Of a DNA stretch of 64,000 bases, positions 53,797 through 62,875 are shown piece by piece. Position numbers and translations under genes: made by a program. The notes beneath the pieces were generated by a model that did no database searches, had not been told where the DNA came from, and saw only the letters and a list, made by a program, of their open reading frames with translations. Location of the stretch: assembly GCA_900552125.1 (NCBI GenBank), contig URYK01000013.1, positions 1 to 64,000 of the forward strand, read 5' to 3'. The DNA is from an uncultured Solobacterium sp. Lineage in GTDB: Bacteria > Bacillota_I > Bacilli_A > Erysipelotrichales > Erysipelotrichaceae. The first letter of the stretch is position 1; each line of letters starts with the position of its first letter.

Positions 53797-54323
53797 CTCA
53801 AGAGATGATTCGTATATTTTTTGAGTAGCTCCTCCTTTCTTTGAAATTTCATGTTTGCTTAGAGCTAATACAGCTCCCTACAAAATCGTTTTCATTTTTT
53901 ATTTCGCATGACTTATTGATGTTCTAGATTTATAAGCTCTGCTTTTGAATAAATGTGAAATTGTAAATACTCGATCTTTCATGTACCTTTGTTTTAAAAT
54001 AGGCATAATTCTAACCTTTTTCAATTTCAAATGTAATTGGTAAAATTAATCACATTTATTCTTATAACTGTTTTCTTTACTGTCCTCCTTAATATTATAT
54101 CATATGGAATTGCATTCTTTATAAGGTACATATTGGTTATGTACATGTATTATCATAATCTTTTATTCGTAATTTTACAAATGATTTCTGGCGGTTTAAG
54201 AAAATCGTATGTTTTTCATCACATTTCATGAATCTTATTATAAGGAAAAGATAAGATTTCTACAATTTGGTCTTGCTTTTTTATTGATTTTTTGAGAAAC
54301 TAAATAAGTGGAAGGTGAAGCTC
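53797..54323. other. 527-base intergenic region between divergent PBP copy B and gpsB
   Basis: AT-rich, no convincing gene. Contents: an extended -10 (TGATATAAT) on the minus strand at about 54092-54100, giving a PBP leader of roughly 290 bases. A basic 35-codon minus-strand frame lies at 53899-54006, with AAAGG before its ATG. Two orphan Shine-Dalgarno-like AAGGAGG sequences on the minus strand (54084-54090 and about 53831-53837) have no adjacent start. A perfect inverted repeat lies at 54126-54144. A 64-codon plus-strand frame at 54037-54231 has a TTG start without ribosome site and is not credited. Confidence 0.6.
54126..54144. repeat. Perfect inverted repeat GTACATA-5-TATGTAC
   Basis: Seven-base arms flank TTGGT, in the divergent promoter region of PBP copy B and gpsB. 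The form is typical of a dimeric regulator's operator. No T-run follows. Confidence 0.55.
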
Positions 54324-54656
54324 ATGGAAAAAAGATTCAAATTAAAAGTGGAAGATGTCTTGAATAAGCAGTTTAATATTGATTTCAAGGGATACTCATC
54401 TGTTGAAGTTGATGAATTTTTGGATTTAGTGATCAGCGATTATCAGGAATATGATACCATGATAAAGAATCTGGGGGAGCACCTGCAGGAATATGAAAAA
54501 CAGGTTGCTGCCATGAAAGCTAAAATTATTGAATTAGAGGGTAAACAGGAAGCTGTTCAGGCTGACGGCAATAATGTAGTCAGCAATGTTGATATTCTAA
54601 AACGATTAACTCGTTTAGAAAATGCAGTATTTTCAAATAAGAAAGAGACGAATTAA
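54324..54656 (+). CDS. gpsB: Cell-division protein GpsB (DivIVA family)
   Basis: Coiled-coil adaptor that directs PBP1 and other wall enzymes during growth and division. The N-terminal DivIVA/GpsB domain (KLKVEDVLNKQFNIDFKGYSSVEVDEFLD split across residues 6-33) is followed by a coiled coil to about 75. A short linker then leads to the C-terminal trimerising helix (DILKRLTRLENAVF). Length 110. GGAAGGTG supports ATG 54324. Its partner PBP1-type proteins are encoded just upstream on the other strand, and rnpB begins one or two bases after the stop, as gpsB-rnpB does in Bacillus. Confidence 0.94.
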   Translation: MEKRFKLKVEDVLNKQFNIDFKGYSSVEVDEFLDLVISDYQEYDTMIKNLGEHLQEYEKQVAAMKAKIIELEGKQEAVQADGNNVVSNVDILKRLTRLENAVFSNKKETN

Positions 54657-54657
54657 T

Positions 54658-55015
54658 TTGTTTTCCTTTGCGGCAGTCGCTGGCAATAGCTAGAGGAAAG
54701 TCCATGCTCGCACGCTCTGTGATGAGCGTAGTGTTTGTGCTGGATGAAAAAATAAATCCAGGCAGTGTAAAAACTGACGGCTGGAGAATGCCTGTGGCAA
54801 ATAGCTATGGCGGACTCCTTTAAAAGTGCCACAGAGACGAGCTTTTTAGGAAACTAAAAAGGTGGAACGGGTAAACCCCACAAGCGAGAAACCCAAATTT
54901 GGTAGGGGAATCTGATTATAGCGAAACGAAGCTAATAATCGGAACGTGTAGCACGTAGATAAATGGCTGCCACTCATTTTATGAGTACAGAACATGGCTT
55001 ATGCATAGGAAACAA
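54658..55015 (+). ncRNA. rnpB: RNase P RNA, type B
   Basis: Catalytic RNA of RNase P. The conserved core is clear: GAGGAAAGTCCATGCTCGCA near 54692, the GTAGTG region, AAAGTGCCACAGAGACGA, GTGGAACGGGTAAACCCC, GCGAGAAACCCAAATTTGG and the closing ACAGAACATGGCTTA. P1 pairs TTGTTTTCC (54658) with GGAAACAA (to 55015). The layout matches the Bacillus (type B) form. No room for a promoter exists between gpsB and this gene. Confidence 0.96.
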
Positions 55016-55019
55016 TTGA

Positions 55020-55045
55020 GAGGAAACAATTTCCTCTTTTTTTTT
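55020..55045 (+). terminator. Terminator of rnpB
   Basis: GAGGAAA and TTTCCTC pair around CAA, followed by nine T. Confidence 0.9.
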
Positions 55046-55205
55046 ATAACTATATAGTAAATTGTATTTAAAATGTATATTTTTATGGGATTAAAAAGTG
55101 AAAAGACAAAATTGATTCCATTTACATTTACTTTAATGAAATTGATGATATAATATTAGAGATTACATATAATAAAAGCTTATAATAGATGACAAGAGGT
55201 GCTTT

Positions 55206-56144
55206 ATGGAAGAAATCGGGAAATTATTAAAAGAGAAAAGATTAGAATTAGGGTTAACAATTGAGGAAGTAAGTGAAAAAACACGCCTTACTCAAAAACA
55301 TATAAAAGCATTAGAAGAAGGGGATATTCATTTTTTTCATGATGATCTTTCCTATCTGCGTTTTTTTGTGAAGTCTTACTGTGAAGTTTTGGGGATTGAT
55401 TTTGAGGAAATCAAAGATGATCTGCGTAAAGATGTAAATGATTATACGATGACTTTTGTGACTTCTGCACAGTTAGATCATGATGAGATGGAAAAAAATA
55501 TTGCGAATTCTGAGAAACTTACAAAAGTGCAGAAAACCTCTGTAAAACTCAATAAGAAACGACGGTTTAAGAAGCCAGATATGTCATTTGTGTCTTTAAT
55601 TGCGATTGTTGCGGTAGTTGCGATTATTCTAATGTTCGCATTTGTGGTATTTCTACGCTCTGATGCGAATAATGATCGGGCAAATACGAATCAGCCAGTT
55701 GCACCAGAACAGACTGGAGAAGGGACTAACCAGTATCCTACTACTAAGGAAGAAGAACAGGAAACTCAGCAGGAAGAAGAGAAAAAAGAAATTGAAATTA
55801 CAAAAACCGGAATTACAAATTACACGATAGAAAATTTAAAAGAAAATGATGAATTGACTTTTGAAGTTACATTTGCAGGAAGCTCTTCTGCTTTCAGTGC
55901 TAGTGTAGATGGAAAGGTATTGGAAGAACCCGAGGCTAAAATTTATGACTATCAGTCTACTGCAAAAGGTACAGTTACTGTAAAACCTGGCATGATGTTA
56001 GAACTTGACTTTGGCTGGATTTATAATACTCAAATAAAAATCAATGGCAAGAATGTAAAACTTGATGATTCTATCGTAGAATCAAATGGATCTGCAACAA
56101 TTCAGTTTGTGATTGAGGGTGATGCTAGTGAATCTGCCGAATAA
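55206..56144 (+). CDS. rodZ: RodZ-like membrane protein (HTH plus DUF4115)
   Basis: Links MreB cytoskeleton to the membrane in rod-shaped cells. Residues 1-70 are an HTH_25 domain (LGLTIEEVSEKTRLTQKHIKALEEG). A basic stretch leads into one transmembrane helix (about 123-148). An acidic low-complexity linker (about 155-198) and an outside beta domain (DUF4115, about 200-310) follow. GAGGTG precedes the ATG. The end overlaps pgsA; the order rodZ-pgsA-cinA-recA is conserved in Bacillota. Confidence 0.9.
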   Translation: MEEIGKLLKEKRLELGLTIEEVSEKTRLTQKHIKALEEGDIHFFHDDLSYLRFFVKSYCEVLGIDFEEIKDDLRKDVNDYTMTFVTSAQLDHDEMEKNIANSEKLTKVQKTSVKLNKKRRFKKPDMSFVSLIAIVAVVAIILMFAFVVFLRSDANNDRANTNQPVAPEQTGEGTNQYPTTKEEEQETQQEEEKKEIEITKTGITNYTIENLKENDELTFEVTFAGSSSAFSASVDGKVLEEPEAKIYDYQSTAKGTVTVKPGMMLELDFGWIYNTQIKINGKNVKLDDSIVESNGSATIQFVIEGDASESAE

Positions 56145-56718
56145 ACTATCATTGTTTCGTATTGTTTTAGTGCCAGTAATTGCATGTATCTATTTGTTCA
56201 CTGATCTTAAAGAAGCTTTTGGAGTAGATGTAAATAATACGCATATATCAGTTAGCATGACTGCTTTGATTGTGTTGGTGTTGTTTGCGATTGCAAGCTT
56301 TACTGATTTTCTAGATGGATATATTGCAAGAAAAAATCATTTGATCACATCTTTTGGAAAATTTATTGATCCAATAGCCGATAAATTACTTGTTAATACA
56401 ATGTTCATCCTTTTTGCGGTAGATGGAGTCGTACCAGCAATTTGGGTGATTGTCATGATCTGGAGAGATACTATTGTTGATGGGCTGCGTATGAATGCAA
56501 GTGCTTCAGGAAAGGTCGTTGCAGCAGGCATGTTAGGTAAAGCGAAAACAGTATTGCAAATGTTTGCGATTATTTTCCTTCTACTGAATAATCTTCCTTT
56601 TGCATTGTGGTCTATCCCTGTTGCAGATATCTTATTTTATGCAGCGGTAATAGTTTCTGTCCTTAGCGGAATTGATTATTTTATGAAACTAAAAGATATC
56701 ATTATGGAGACAATGTAA
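56128..56718 (+). CDS. pgsA: CDP-diacylglycerol-glycerol-3-phosphate 3-phosphatidyltransferase
   Basis: Membrane enzyme making phosphatidylglycerophosphate. The CDP-alcohol phosphotransferase motif DG-x2-AR-x8-G-x3-D-x3-D is complete in DFLDGYIARK...GKFIDPIAD (about residues 57-80). Several hydrophobic helices. Starts at GTG 56128 (protein begins MNLPNKLSLFR, the usual start) with GAGGGTG upstream; ATG 56122 is too close to that site. Overlaps rodZ, and its stop shares a base with cinA. Confidence 0.95.
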   Translation: MNLPNKLSLFRIVLVPVIACIYLFTDLKEAFGVDVNNTHISVSMTALIVLVLFAIASFTDFLDGYIARKNHLITSFGKFIDPIADKLLVNTMFILFAVDGVVPAIWVIVMIWRDTIVDGLRMNASASGKVVAAGMLGKAKTVLQMFAIIFLLLNNLPFALWSIPVADILFYAAVIVSVLSGIDYFMKLKDIIMETM

Positions 56719-57176
56719 TGAAAGAAGTCGTTAAGTGTTTAAAAGAAAAAAGTTTAACGATAGGAAGCTGTGAGAGTCTAACAGCTGGCTTATTTACCAG
56801 CACAATAGCAGAAGTGAGCGGTGCTTCTGCTGTTTTAAAAGGAGGCATTGTTACATATTGGACAGAGTGCAAAACAGATATTGTACATGTAGATCCCTCT
56901 ATTGTAGAAAAATATGGTGTTATTAGCGGTGAATGTGCTAAAGAAATGGCAGAAAAGGCCAGAGTACTTTTGAAGGTCGATATATGTGTTTCATTCACAG
57001 GTAATGCTGGACCTGATGCAATGGAAGGAAAACCAGCTGGCTTAGTATATTGTGCTATTGCGTCTGCAGATAAGACAAAAGTATATGAATATCATTTTGA
57101 ATTAGAAAGAAATGCTTTGCGAAAAGCAGTAGTAGAAGAAATGGGAAAACAGGTTATCTGTTTTTTACAGGAATAA
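56718..57176 (+). CDS. cinA: CinA-type nicotinamide-nucleotide amidase (C-terminal domain only)
   Basis: Deamidates NMN. Residues 1-152 correspond to the CinA C-terminal (PncC) domain alone: GSCESLTAGLFTSTIAEVSGAS, KGGIVTYW, YGVISGECAKEMA and SFTGNAGPDAMEGKPAGLVY. The N-terminal molybdopterin-binding-like domain (about 250 residues) of full CinA is absent. The ATG shares a base with the pgsA stop. Upstream of recA as in other Bacillota. Confidence 0.94.
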   Translation: MKEVVKCLKEKSLTIGSCESLTAGLFTSTIAEVSGASAVLKGGIVTYWTECKTDIVHVDPSIVEKYGVISGECAKEMAEKARVLLKVDICVSFTGNAGPDAMEGKPAGLVYCAIASADKTKVYEYHFELERNALRKAVVEEMGKQVICFLQE

Positions 57177-57199
57177 TAAATGTTTTATGAGGAGAAATT

Positions 57200-58261
57200 A
57201 TGGAAAAAGAAAAAAAGAGTGCATCTACTAGTAAAGATGCGAAGAAAAAAGATTTATTAGATGATACTCTTAAACAGATTGAAAAGCAATTTGGAAAAGG
57301 AGCAATCATGAAGCTGGGAGATCGTGCTGCTGTTGAAATAGACGCGATATCTTCAGGCTCAATAAAAATTGATGAGGCTTTAGGAATCGGCGGCTACCCT
57401 AAAGGAAGGATTATTGAAATATATGGTCCTGAATCCAGTGGTAAAACAACTTTAGCTCTACATGCGATAGCTGAGGTACAGAAAAGAGGAGGTCGTGCGG
57501 CTTTTATAGATGCAGAAAATGCTATTGATCCTAATTATGCTAAAAATTTAGGTGTTGATATTGATGAATTGATTTTATCACAGCCTGATAGTGGTGAACA
57601 GGCTTTAGATATCACAGAAATGCTAGTAAAAAGCGGAGCAATTGATTTAGTTGTAGTCGATTCTGTAGCTGCTTTAGTTCCACAGGCAGAATTAAATGGA
57701 GAAATGGGAGACAATAATGTTGGTCTGCAGGCTCGTATGATGTCAAAGGCTATGCGGAAGTTAAGCGGTATTATGAACCGCAGTGAATGTACAGCAATCT
57801 TTATCAATCAGTTGCGTGAAAAAGTAGGAGTAATGTTTGGTAATCCGGAAACAACGCCAGGAGGAAGAGCATTAAAATTTTATTCTTCTGTACGTTTAGA
57901 TATTCGCCGCAGTGAAGCTATTAAAAACGGTACAGATATCGTAGGAAACAAAGTTAATGTCAAAATTGTGAAAAATAAGGTTGCGCCTCCATTTAAAGTA
58001 GCGCAGATCGATATCATGTATGGAGAGGGAATTTCCTATGTGGCTGAGCTATTAGATTTATGTGTTGACCACGATATCGTGATGAAAAGCGGTGCCTGGT
58101 TCTCTTATAATGGTGAAAAGATTGGTCAGGGGAAAGAAGCTGCCAAAGCTTTCATTAAAAACAATCCTGCTTTGATGGATGAATTAAGTGCAAAATTAAA
58201 AGAAAAAATAGCTCCTAAAAAAGCTGAAGCTGCTGAAGTAGCAGAAGTAAAAGAGGAATAA
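57200..58261 (+). CDS. recA: Recombinase RecA
   Basis: ATP-dependent strand-exchange protein, 353 residues. Walker [10 protein letters not shown] (about 73-81), Walker [14 protein letters not shown] (about 152), L1/L2 region ([29 protein letters not shown]) and a C-terminal domain with an Ala/Glu/Lys tail are all intact. GAGGAG precedes the ATG. No LexA-type SOS box is seen directly upstream; expression from the rodZ-pgsA-cinA transcript is likely. Confidence 0.98.
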   Translation: MEKEKKSASTSKDAKKKDLLDDTLKQIEKQFGKGAIMKLGDRAAVEIDAISSGSIKIDEALGIGGYPKGRIIEIYGPESSGKTTLALHAIAEVQKRGGRAAFIDAENAIDPNYAKNLGVDIDELILSQPDSGEQALDITEMLVKSGAIDLVVVDSVAALVPQAELNGEMGDNNVGLQARMMSKAMRKLSGIMNRSECTAIFINQLREKVGVMFGNPETTPGGRALKFYSSVRLDIRRSEAIKNGTDIVGNKVNVKIVKNKVAPPFKVAQIDIMYGEGISYVAELLDLCVDHDIVMKSGAWFSYNGEKIGQGKEAAKAFIKNNPALMDELSAKLKEKIAPKKAEAAEVAEVKEE

Positions 58262-58268
58262 AGAGATT

Positions 58269-58316
58269 AAGGTCATTGATGTTTCTATACATGTAAGGAA
58301 GTCAATGGCCTTTTTG
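58269..58316 (+). terminator. Terminator after recA
   Basis: AAGGTCATTGA pairs with TCAATGGCCTT (one wobble) around a 22-base loop, then T5. Confidence 0.75.
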
Positions 58317-58400
58317 ATTCAATATTTCCAAAACAATGTGAAAAACAATGGAAACTCTTTCATAATCATGGTGAAATTTATTTAAATGTACGCTTTTTTG

Positions 58401-58429
58401 TTGAGAAAAGCTTGAAAATTATGTACAAT
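58401..58429 (+). promoter_or_regulatory. Promoter of rny
   Basis: TTGAGA (58401-58406), 17 bases, TACAAT (58424-58429). Confidence 0.7.
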
Positions 58430-58432
58430 AGA

Positions 58433-58454
58433 TTAGAGAGATTGTTCTCTCTAA
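58433..58454 (+). promoter_or_regulatory. Hairpin at the 5' end of the rny transcript
   Basis: TTAGAGAGA and TCTCTCTAA form a perfect nine-base-pair stem around TTGT, starting about four bases after the -10 element, so it should be at or near the very 5' end of the mRNA. Confidence 0.55.
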
Positions 58455-58479
58455 GAAAGACGATTGGAGGAGTTGTGGT

Positions 58480-60033
58480 ATGAATAATCCACTTATCATC
58501 TTTTTGTCTGTGTTGACAGGTCTTGTCATTGGAATAGTGATCATGATCATTATCTCCAAAGCGGGTTTAAATAAAGATCAGCAAAAGGCCTCTATTTTGC
58601 TTAAAGAAGCGGAAACTAAAGCCGATTCTATTGTGAAACAAGCAGTTTTAGATGGTCGTACACAAGCTCATGAATTAAAAATTGCGGCTGAAAAAGAAAT
58701 CAAGGAACGTAAGCAGGAAGTTACCGATATGGAAAACAAACTATTGCGTAGAGAGGATAATTTGAATTTCCGTGACGAAACTTTAACGAGCAAGGAAAAG
58801 CAGATCGATGTCAAGAGCGCGCAATTAGCTGACAAAATGGCAATGCTAGATAAAAAAGATAAAGAATTGCAGGAGAAAATTGATGTACAGGTTGAAGAAC
58901 TGGAGCGTGTTGCTTCACTTACAACTGCAGAAGCTAGAGAAGAATTAATGTCCATTACGGAAAAACGTATGGAAAAAGAAACTATCGCTTATATTAAAGA
59001 AAAAGAAGAAGAAGCGAAATCTATTGCGGATGAAAAAGCACGTAATATCGTTGCGTTAAGCATTCAGCGTATTTCCTCAGATGAGGCTGTAGATCGTACA
59101 GTTTCTGTTGTGGCTTTACCTAGTGAGGAAATGAAGGGGAGAATCATTGGTCGTGAAGGTCGAAATATTAAGGCTATTGAGCAGGCGACCGGTGTTGATT
59201 TGATCATTGATGACACGCCTGAAACGATAACGGTGTCTTGTTTCGATCCAATTCGAAGAGAAATTGCTCGACTAGCTTTGGAACATCTAATCAAAGATGG
59301 TCGTATCCAGCCAGGACGTATTGAAGAAGTTGTTCAGAAAATCAAAAAAGAAATGGACAACAACATTATGAAAACTGGAGAAGATACCGTATTCAAGCTA
59401 GGTATTGGTAAAATTGATCGTGAAATCATACGATTGATCGGACGTCTAAAATATCGTTATTCTTATGGACAGAATGCATTGCAGCATAGTATGGAAGTTG
59501 CCCATCTTGCTGGTATGATGGCTGCTGAATTAGGCTTAAATCAGCAATTAGCTAAACGTGCAGGTTTACTGCATGATATTGGTAAAGCGCTGGATTTTGA
59601 AGTTGAAGGAAGCCATATTGAACTAGGATATAAATTCTGTAAGAAACATGGGGAAAAAGAAGTTGTATTAAATGCGATTCAATCTCACCATGGAGAAGTA
59701 GAACCGCAGTTCCTGATTAGTAATCTGGTAATTGCAGCAGATACTATTTCAGCGGCTCGTCCAGGTGCTCGTTATGAAGCATTGCAGAATTATATCAATC
59801 GTTTGGAAGAACTGGAAAAAATCACTAAATCTTTCGATGGTGTAGATAGCGCTTATGCTATTCAGGCAGGTCGTGAGGTTCGTGTTATGGCGGTTCCAGA
59901 AAAACTTGATGATTTAGCTTGCCATAAATTAGCACGTGATATTCGTGATAAAATCGAAGCAGAGTTAACTTATCCAGGACAGATTAAAGTTACAGTTGTT
60001 CGTGAAACCAGAGCTAGCGAGCTGGCTAAGTAA
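58480..60033 (+). CDS. rny: Ribonuclease Y
   Basis: Membrane-bound endoribonuclease that starts mRNA decay. One N-terminal helix (about residues 4-26), a long coiled coil (about 30-200), a KH domain (GRIIGREGRNIKAIEQATGV near 220-240) and an HD domain with HSMEVAHLAG and AGLLHDIGKALD near 335-370. Length 517 as usual. GGAGG is about nine bases before the ATG. ymdB follows directly. Confidence 0.97.
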   Translation: MNNPLIIFLSVLTGLVIGIVIMIIISKAGLNKDQQKASILLKEAETKADSIVKQAVLDGRTQAHELKIAAEKEIKERKQEVTDMENKLLRREDNLNFRDETLTSKEKQIDVKSAQLADKMAMLDKKDKELQEKIDVQVEELERVASLTTAEAREELMSITEKRMEKETIAYIKEKEEEAKSIADEKARNIVALSIQRISSDEAVDRTVSVVALPSEEMKGRIIGREGRNIKAIEQATGVDLIIDDTPETITVSCFDPIRREIARLALEHLIKDGRIQPGRIEEVVQKIKKEMDNNIMKTGEDTVFKLGIGKIDREIIRLIGRLKYRYSYGQNALQHSMEVAHLAGMMAAELGLNQQLAKRAGLLHDIGKALDFEVEGSHIELGYKFCKKHGEKEVVLNAIQSHHGEVEPQFLISNLVIAADTISAARPGARYEALQNYINRLEELEKITKSFDGVDSAYAIQAGREVRVMAVPEKLDDLACHKLARDIRDKIEAELTYPGQIKVTVVRETRASELAK

Positions 60034-60034
60034 T

Positions 60035-60820
60035 ATGAAAGTCTTATTTCTAGGAGATATTGTTGGTTCTGTAGGAAGAGAATGTGTCAAAGAACATTTA
60101 GAACAGCTAAAACAGCAGTATGCAATTGATCTGGTTGTGGCTAATGCTGAAAATGCTGCTCATGGAAAAGGCATCACTAGAAAAATCTATCATCAGCTGA
60201 TTGGATTTGGAATTGATGTTTTAACGATGGGAAATCATACATTCTCAAAAAATGATATCTATCAGTTTATCGATGAAGCAGATAGAATGGTTCGACCAGC
60301 AAATATGGAACCATTAGAGTATGGTCAGCATACGGTGGTTGTTAAGGTGAATGGACTTCGTGTAGCTATCAGTAATCTATGTGGAGAGGTATGGATGAAT
60401 AATGTTGTAGATTCACCATTCTTCTGTATGGAAGATATTTTACAGGATATCGATGCGGATATTTACCTAGTAGATCTACATGCGGAAACAACAAGTGAAA
60501 AAATAGCCTTTACATATCATTTTGCAGGAAGAGTAGCAGCAGTAGTAGGTACACATACTCATGTACAGACAGCTGATGAAAGACTTGTATATGGTACAGC
60601 TGCTATAACTGATTTAGGAATGTGTGGGGCTTATACAAGTGTATTAGGACGAGATGTCAAAGAAATACTAACGCGTTTTATTACAGATGAAAAAACAAAA
60701 TTTAAAATTGCAGAAGGTCCAGGTATCTTATGTGGTGCAGTTGTGACAATTGATGAACAGACTAAAAAAGCAACACATATAGAGCGTATTCAGATTCGAC
60801 CTGAAAATGTAGAAATATAG
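60035..60820 (+). CDS. ymdB: YmdB-family cyclic-nucleotide phosphodiesterase / metallophosphoesterase
   Basis: Cytoplasmic calcineurin-like phosphodiesterase (261 residues), linked in Bacillus to biofilm and motility gene choice. MKVLFLGDIVGSVGRE at the start, NAENAAHGKGI (about residue 38), TMGNHTFSKN (about 66), DLHAETTSEK and VGTHTHVQTAD (about 175) hold the di-metal site, all intact. The start at 60035 matches the family; an upstream extension lies in rny. Confidence 0.95.
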   Translation: MKVLFLGDIVGSVGRECVKEHLEQLKQQYAIDLVVANAENAAHGKGITRKIYHQLIGFGIDVLTMGNHTFSKNDIYQFIDEADRMVRPANMEPLEYGQHTVVVKVNGLRVAISNLCGEVWMNNVVDSPFFCMEDILQDIDADIYLVDLHAETTSEKIAFTYHFAGRVAAVVGTHTHVQTADERLVYGTAAITDLGMCGAYTSVLGRDVKEILTRFITDEKTKFKIAEGPGILCGAVVTIDEQTKKATHIERIQIRPENVEI

Positions 60821-60843
60821 CCGTGCAAATGCACGGTTTTCTC
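60821..60843 (+). terminator. Terminator after ymdB
   Basis: CCGTGCA and TGCACGG pair around AA, followed by TTTTCTCTTTA. Confidence 0.8.
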
Positions 60844-60917
60844 TTTATAGGAAATATATGTAACGTTTTCAATGAAAAAAGTAGATATTTTTTCAGACTA
60901 TTTTCATATTCAAACAC

Positions 60918-60945
60918 TTGCACTGTAGGCATGATATGGTATAAT
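60918..60945 (+). promoter_or_regulatory. Promoter of the ferredoxin gene
   Basis: TTGCAC (60918-60923), 16 bases, TATAAT (60940-60945). Confidence 0.7.
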
Positions 60946-60974
60946 AGAGTAGGTTGTAAAAGGAGGAATATACA

Positions 60975-61148
60975 ATGGCAGTTAAAATTGATGTAGATGC
61001 TTGCATCGGATGTGGTGCATGTGTAGGAGTTTGCCCAGTTGGTGCTTTAAGCATGAATGATGAAGGTAAATCTCAGTGTGATGAAGGAACTTGTATTGAC
61101 TGTGGTTCATGCGTAAGTGCATGTCCAGTTTCTGCAATCTCTCAGTAA
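60975..61148 (+). CDS. 2[4Fe-4S] clostridial-type ferredoxin
   Basis: 57-residue electron carrier. Two Cys clusters, CIGCGACVGVCP and CIDCGSCVSACP, each C-x2-C-x2-C-x3-C-P, in two pseudo-symmetric halves. GGAGG precedes the ATG at 60975. It has its own promoter and terminator, so it is monocistronic and probably strongly expressed. It would supply electrons to low-potential enzymes such as the siroheme reductase, and this type is typical of anaerobes. Confidence 0.97.
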   Translation: MAVKIDVDACIGCGACVGVCPVGALSMNDEGKSQCDEGTCIDCGSCVSACPVSAISQ

Positions 61149-61173
61149 ACCAAGCCAATCGCTTGGTTTTTTT
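61148..61173 (+). terminator. Terminator of the ferredoxin gene
   Basis: AACCAAGC and GCTTGGTT pair around CAATC, then a T-run; overlaps the last base of the stop codon. Confidence 0.9.
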
Positions 61174-61221
61174 AAGAATGATATTAGATAATGTAATAAT
61201 ATAGATAAGGAGTTTATGATT

Positions 61222-62658
61222 ATGAGAAAACAACCAGGGTGGGCATTACCAAGTTTAAAAGATGCTCAAATACGTACCAAAAAAGAAGCTGTCATTGAGA
61301 AATCTTTGTTTCAGATACCAGAACAGATTCGTATGCTGGGACAAGGCAAGACATATTATTTACGTACTTATGGCTGCCAGGCAAATGAACGTGACAGTGA
61401 AACACTGGCAGGTATTTTAGATGAATTAAATTTTACTTCTGTAGAACGTCCAGAAGATGCTGATGTAATTTTATTAAACACTTGTGCTATTCGTAAAAAT
61501 GCAGAAGATAAAGTGTTAGGTGAATTAGGTTTATTAAAACGTTTGAAAAATGATAAACCTGATATTGTATTTGGTTTATGCGGCTGCATGGCACAGGAAG
61601 AAGATGTCATGGATTTATTACTAAATAAATATCGCCATGTAAATCTTATTTTTGGAACTCATAATATTCATCGTTTACCAGAACTTTTATATGATGTCAT
61701 GGTAAATGGGAAACGCAGTATCGAGGTTCTTTCTAAAGAGGGAGATGTTATTGAGAATCTTCCAGTAAAACGTTTTGGTGCTCACAAGGCATGGGTAAAC
61801 ATTATGTATGGATGCGATAAGTTCTGTACTTATTGTATTGTTCCTTACACAAGAGGAAAAGAACGTTCACGTCTGATGGAAGATATTTTAGATGAAGTAC
61901 GTACATTAAAAGAAGATGGATTTAAAGAAATTACTTTGTTAGGACAAAATGTTAATTCATATGGAAAAGACTTACAGATTGAAGGTGGTTTTGCACGTTT
62001 ATTAGAAGAAACAGCTAAAATTGGAATTGAACGTATACGTTTCACGACAAGTCATCCTTGGGATTTTACTGATGAAATGATTGATGTTATTGCAAAATAT
62101 GATAATATCATGCCGTTTATTCATCTTCCGGTACAAAGCGGAGATAGCGATATATTGAAAATCATGGGTAGAAGATATACTAGAGAACAGTATTTAACTC
62201 TATTCCATAAAATTGAGGAACGTATCCCTAACTGTGCTATATCTACTGATATAATTGTAGGTTTTCCAAATGAAAGTGAAGAACAGTTCCAAAATACTTT
62301 AAGTTTAGTAGATGAATGTAAATTTGATAATGCCTTTACCTTTATCTATTCACCAAGAGAGGGAACACCTGCCGCAAGAATGGAAGATAATATTCCTATG
62401 GAAGTAAAACAGCGACGCTTACAGGAGCTGAATGAAAAATGGAATCATTATGCGAAAGAAAAAAATGAAGCATATTTAGGAAGAATTGTAAAAGTGCTTG
62501 TGGATGGTGCTAGTAAAAAGAATCAGGAAGTATATAGCGGCTATACGGATACAAATAAGCTTGTAAACTTTAAAGTTAAGGATGCAAAACCTGGAGATAT
62601 CGTATCAGTGAAGATTACTGCTTGTAAAACATTCTCTTTAGATGGAGAACAGATTTAA
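61222..62658 (+). CDS. miaB: tRNA-2-methylthio-N6-dimethylallyladenosine synthase
   Basis: Radical-SAM methylthiotransferase acting on A37 of tRNAs. The UPF0004 domain has three cluster cysteines ([32 protein letters not shown]). The radical SAM site is CDKFCTYC (about residue 200), followed by [10 protein letters not shown] and [15 protein letters not shown]-terminal TRAM domain spans about 415-478. Start at 61222 by spacing from AAGGAG; ATG 61216 is also in frame. Confidence 0.96.
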   Translation: MRKQPGWALPSLKDAQIRTKKEAVIEKSLFQIPEQIRMLGQGKTYYLRTYGCQANERDSETLAGILDELNFTSVERPEDADVILLNTCAIRKNAEDKVLGELGLLKRLKNDKPDIVFGLCGCMAQEEDVMDLLLNKYRHVNLIFGTHNIHRLPELLYDVMVNGKRSIEVLSKEGDVIENLPVKRFGAHKAWVNIMYGCDKFCTYCIVPYTRGKERSRLMEDILDEVRTLKEDGFKEITLLGQNVNSYGKDLQIEGGFARLLEETAKIGIERIRFTTSHPWDFTDEMIDVIAKYDNIMPFIHLPVQSGDSDILKIMGRRYTREQYLTLFHKIEERIPNCAISTDIIVGFPNESEEQFQNTLSLVDECKFDNAFTFIYSPREGTPAARMEDNIPMEVKQRRLQELNEKWNHYAKEKNEAYLGRIVKVLVDGASKKNQEVYSGYTDTNKLVNFKVKDAKPGDIVSVKITACKTFSLDGEQI

Positions 62659-62670
62659 AAAATAAAAACA

Positions 62671-62696
62671 AAAAAGCGAGAAATCGCTTTTTTATT
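62671..62696 (+). terminator. Terminator after miaB
   Basis: AAAAAGCGA and TCGCTTTTT pair around GAAA, with extra T. Confidence 0.85.
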
Positions 62697-62875
62697 TCGG
62701 AAATTATGTTAAAATATGTCGTACGGTCTAAATATTTCGTCTTTAAGGGCAAAAGTATGAGATTTTTTTATGAACTGATGGTATAATATGAATAGTTTAT
62801 CATGGAGTTCTATATTCCTTATTATTTAGAAATACGATCATCATAATAACAATAAGAAAACGGAGGTATTAGATT

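Noticed and set aside
54037..54231. Hydrophobic 64-codon plus-strand frame in the PBP-gpsB gap
   Set aside because: It starts with TTG, has no Shine-Dalgarno sequence and the hydrophobicity is what T-rich DNA gives by chance.
57200..57230. Searched for a LexA/SOS box before recA
   Set aside because: No GAAC-N4-GTTC-type sequence is seen between cinA and recA or in the adjoining bases.
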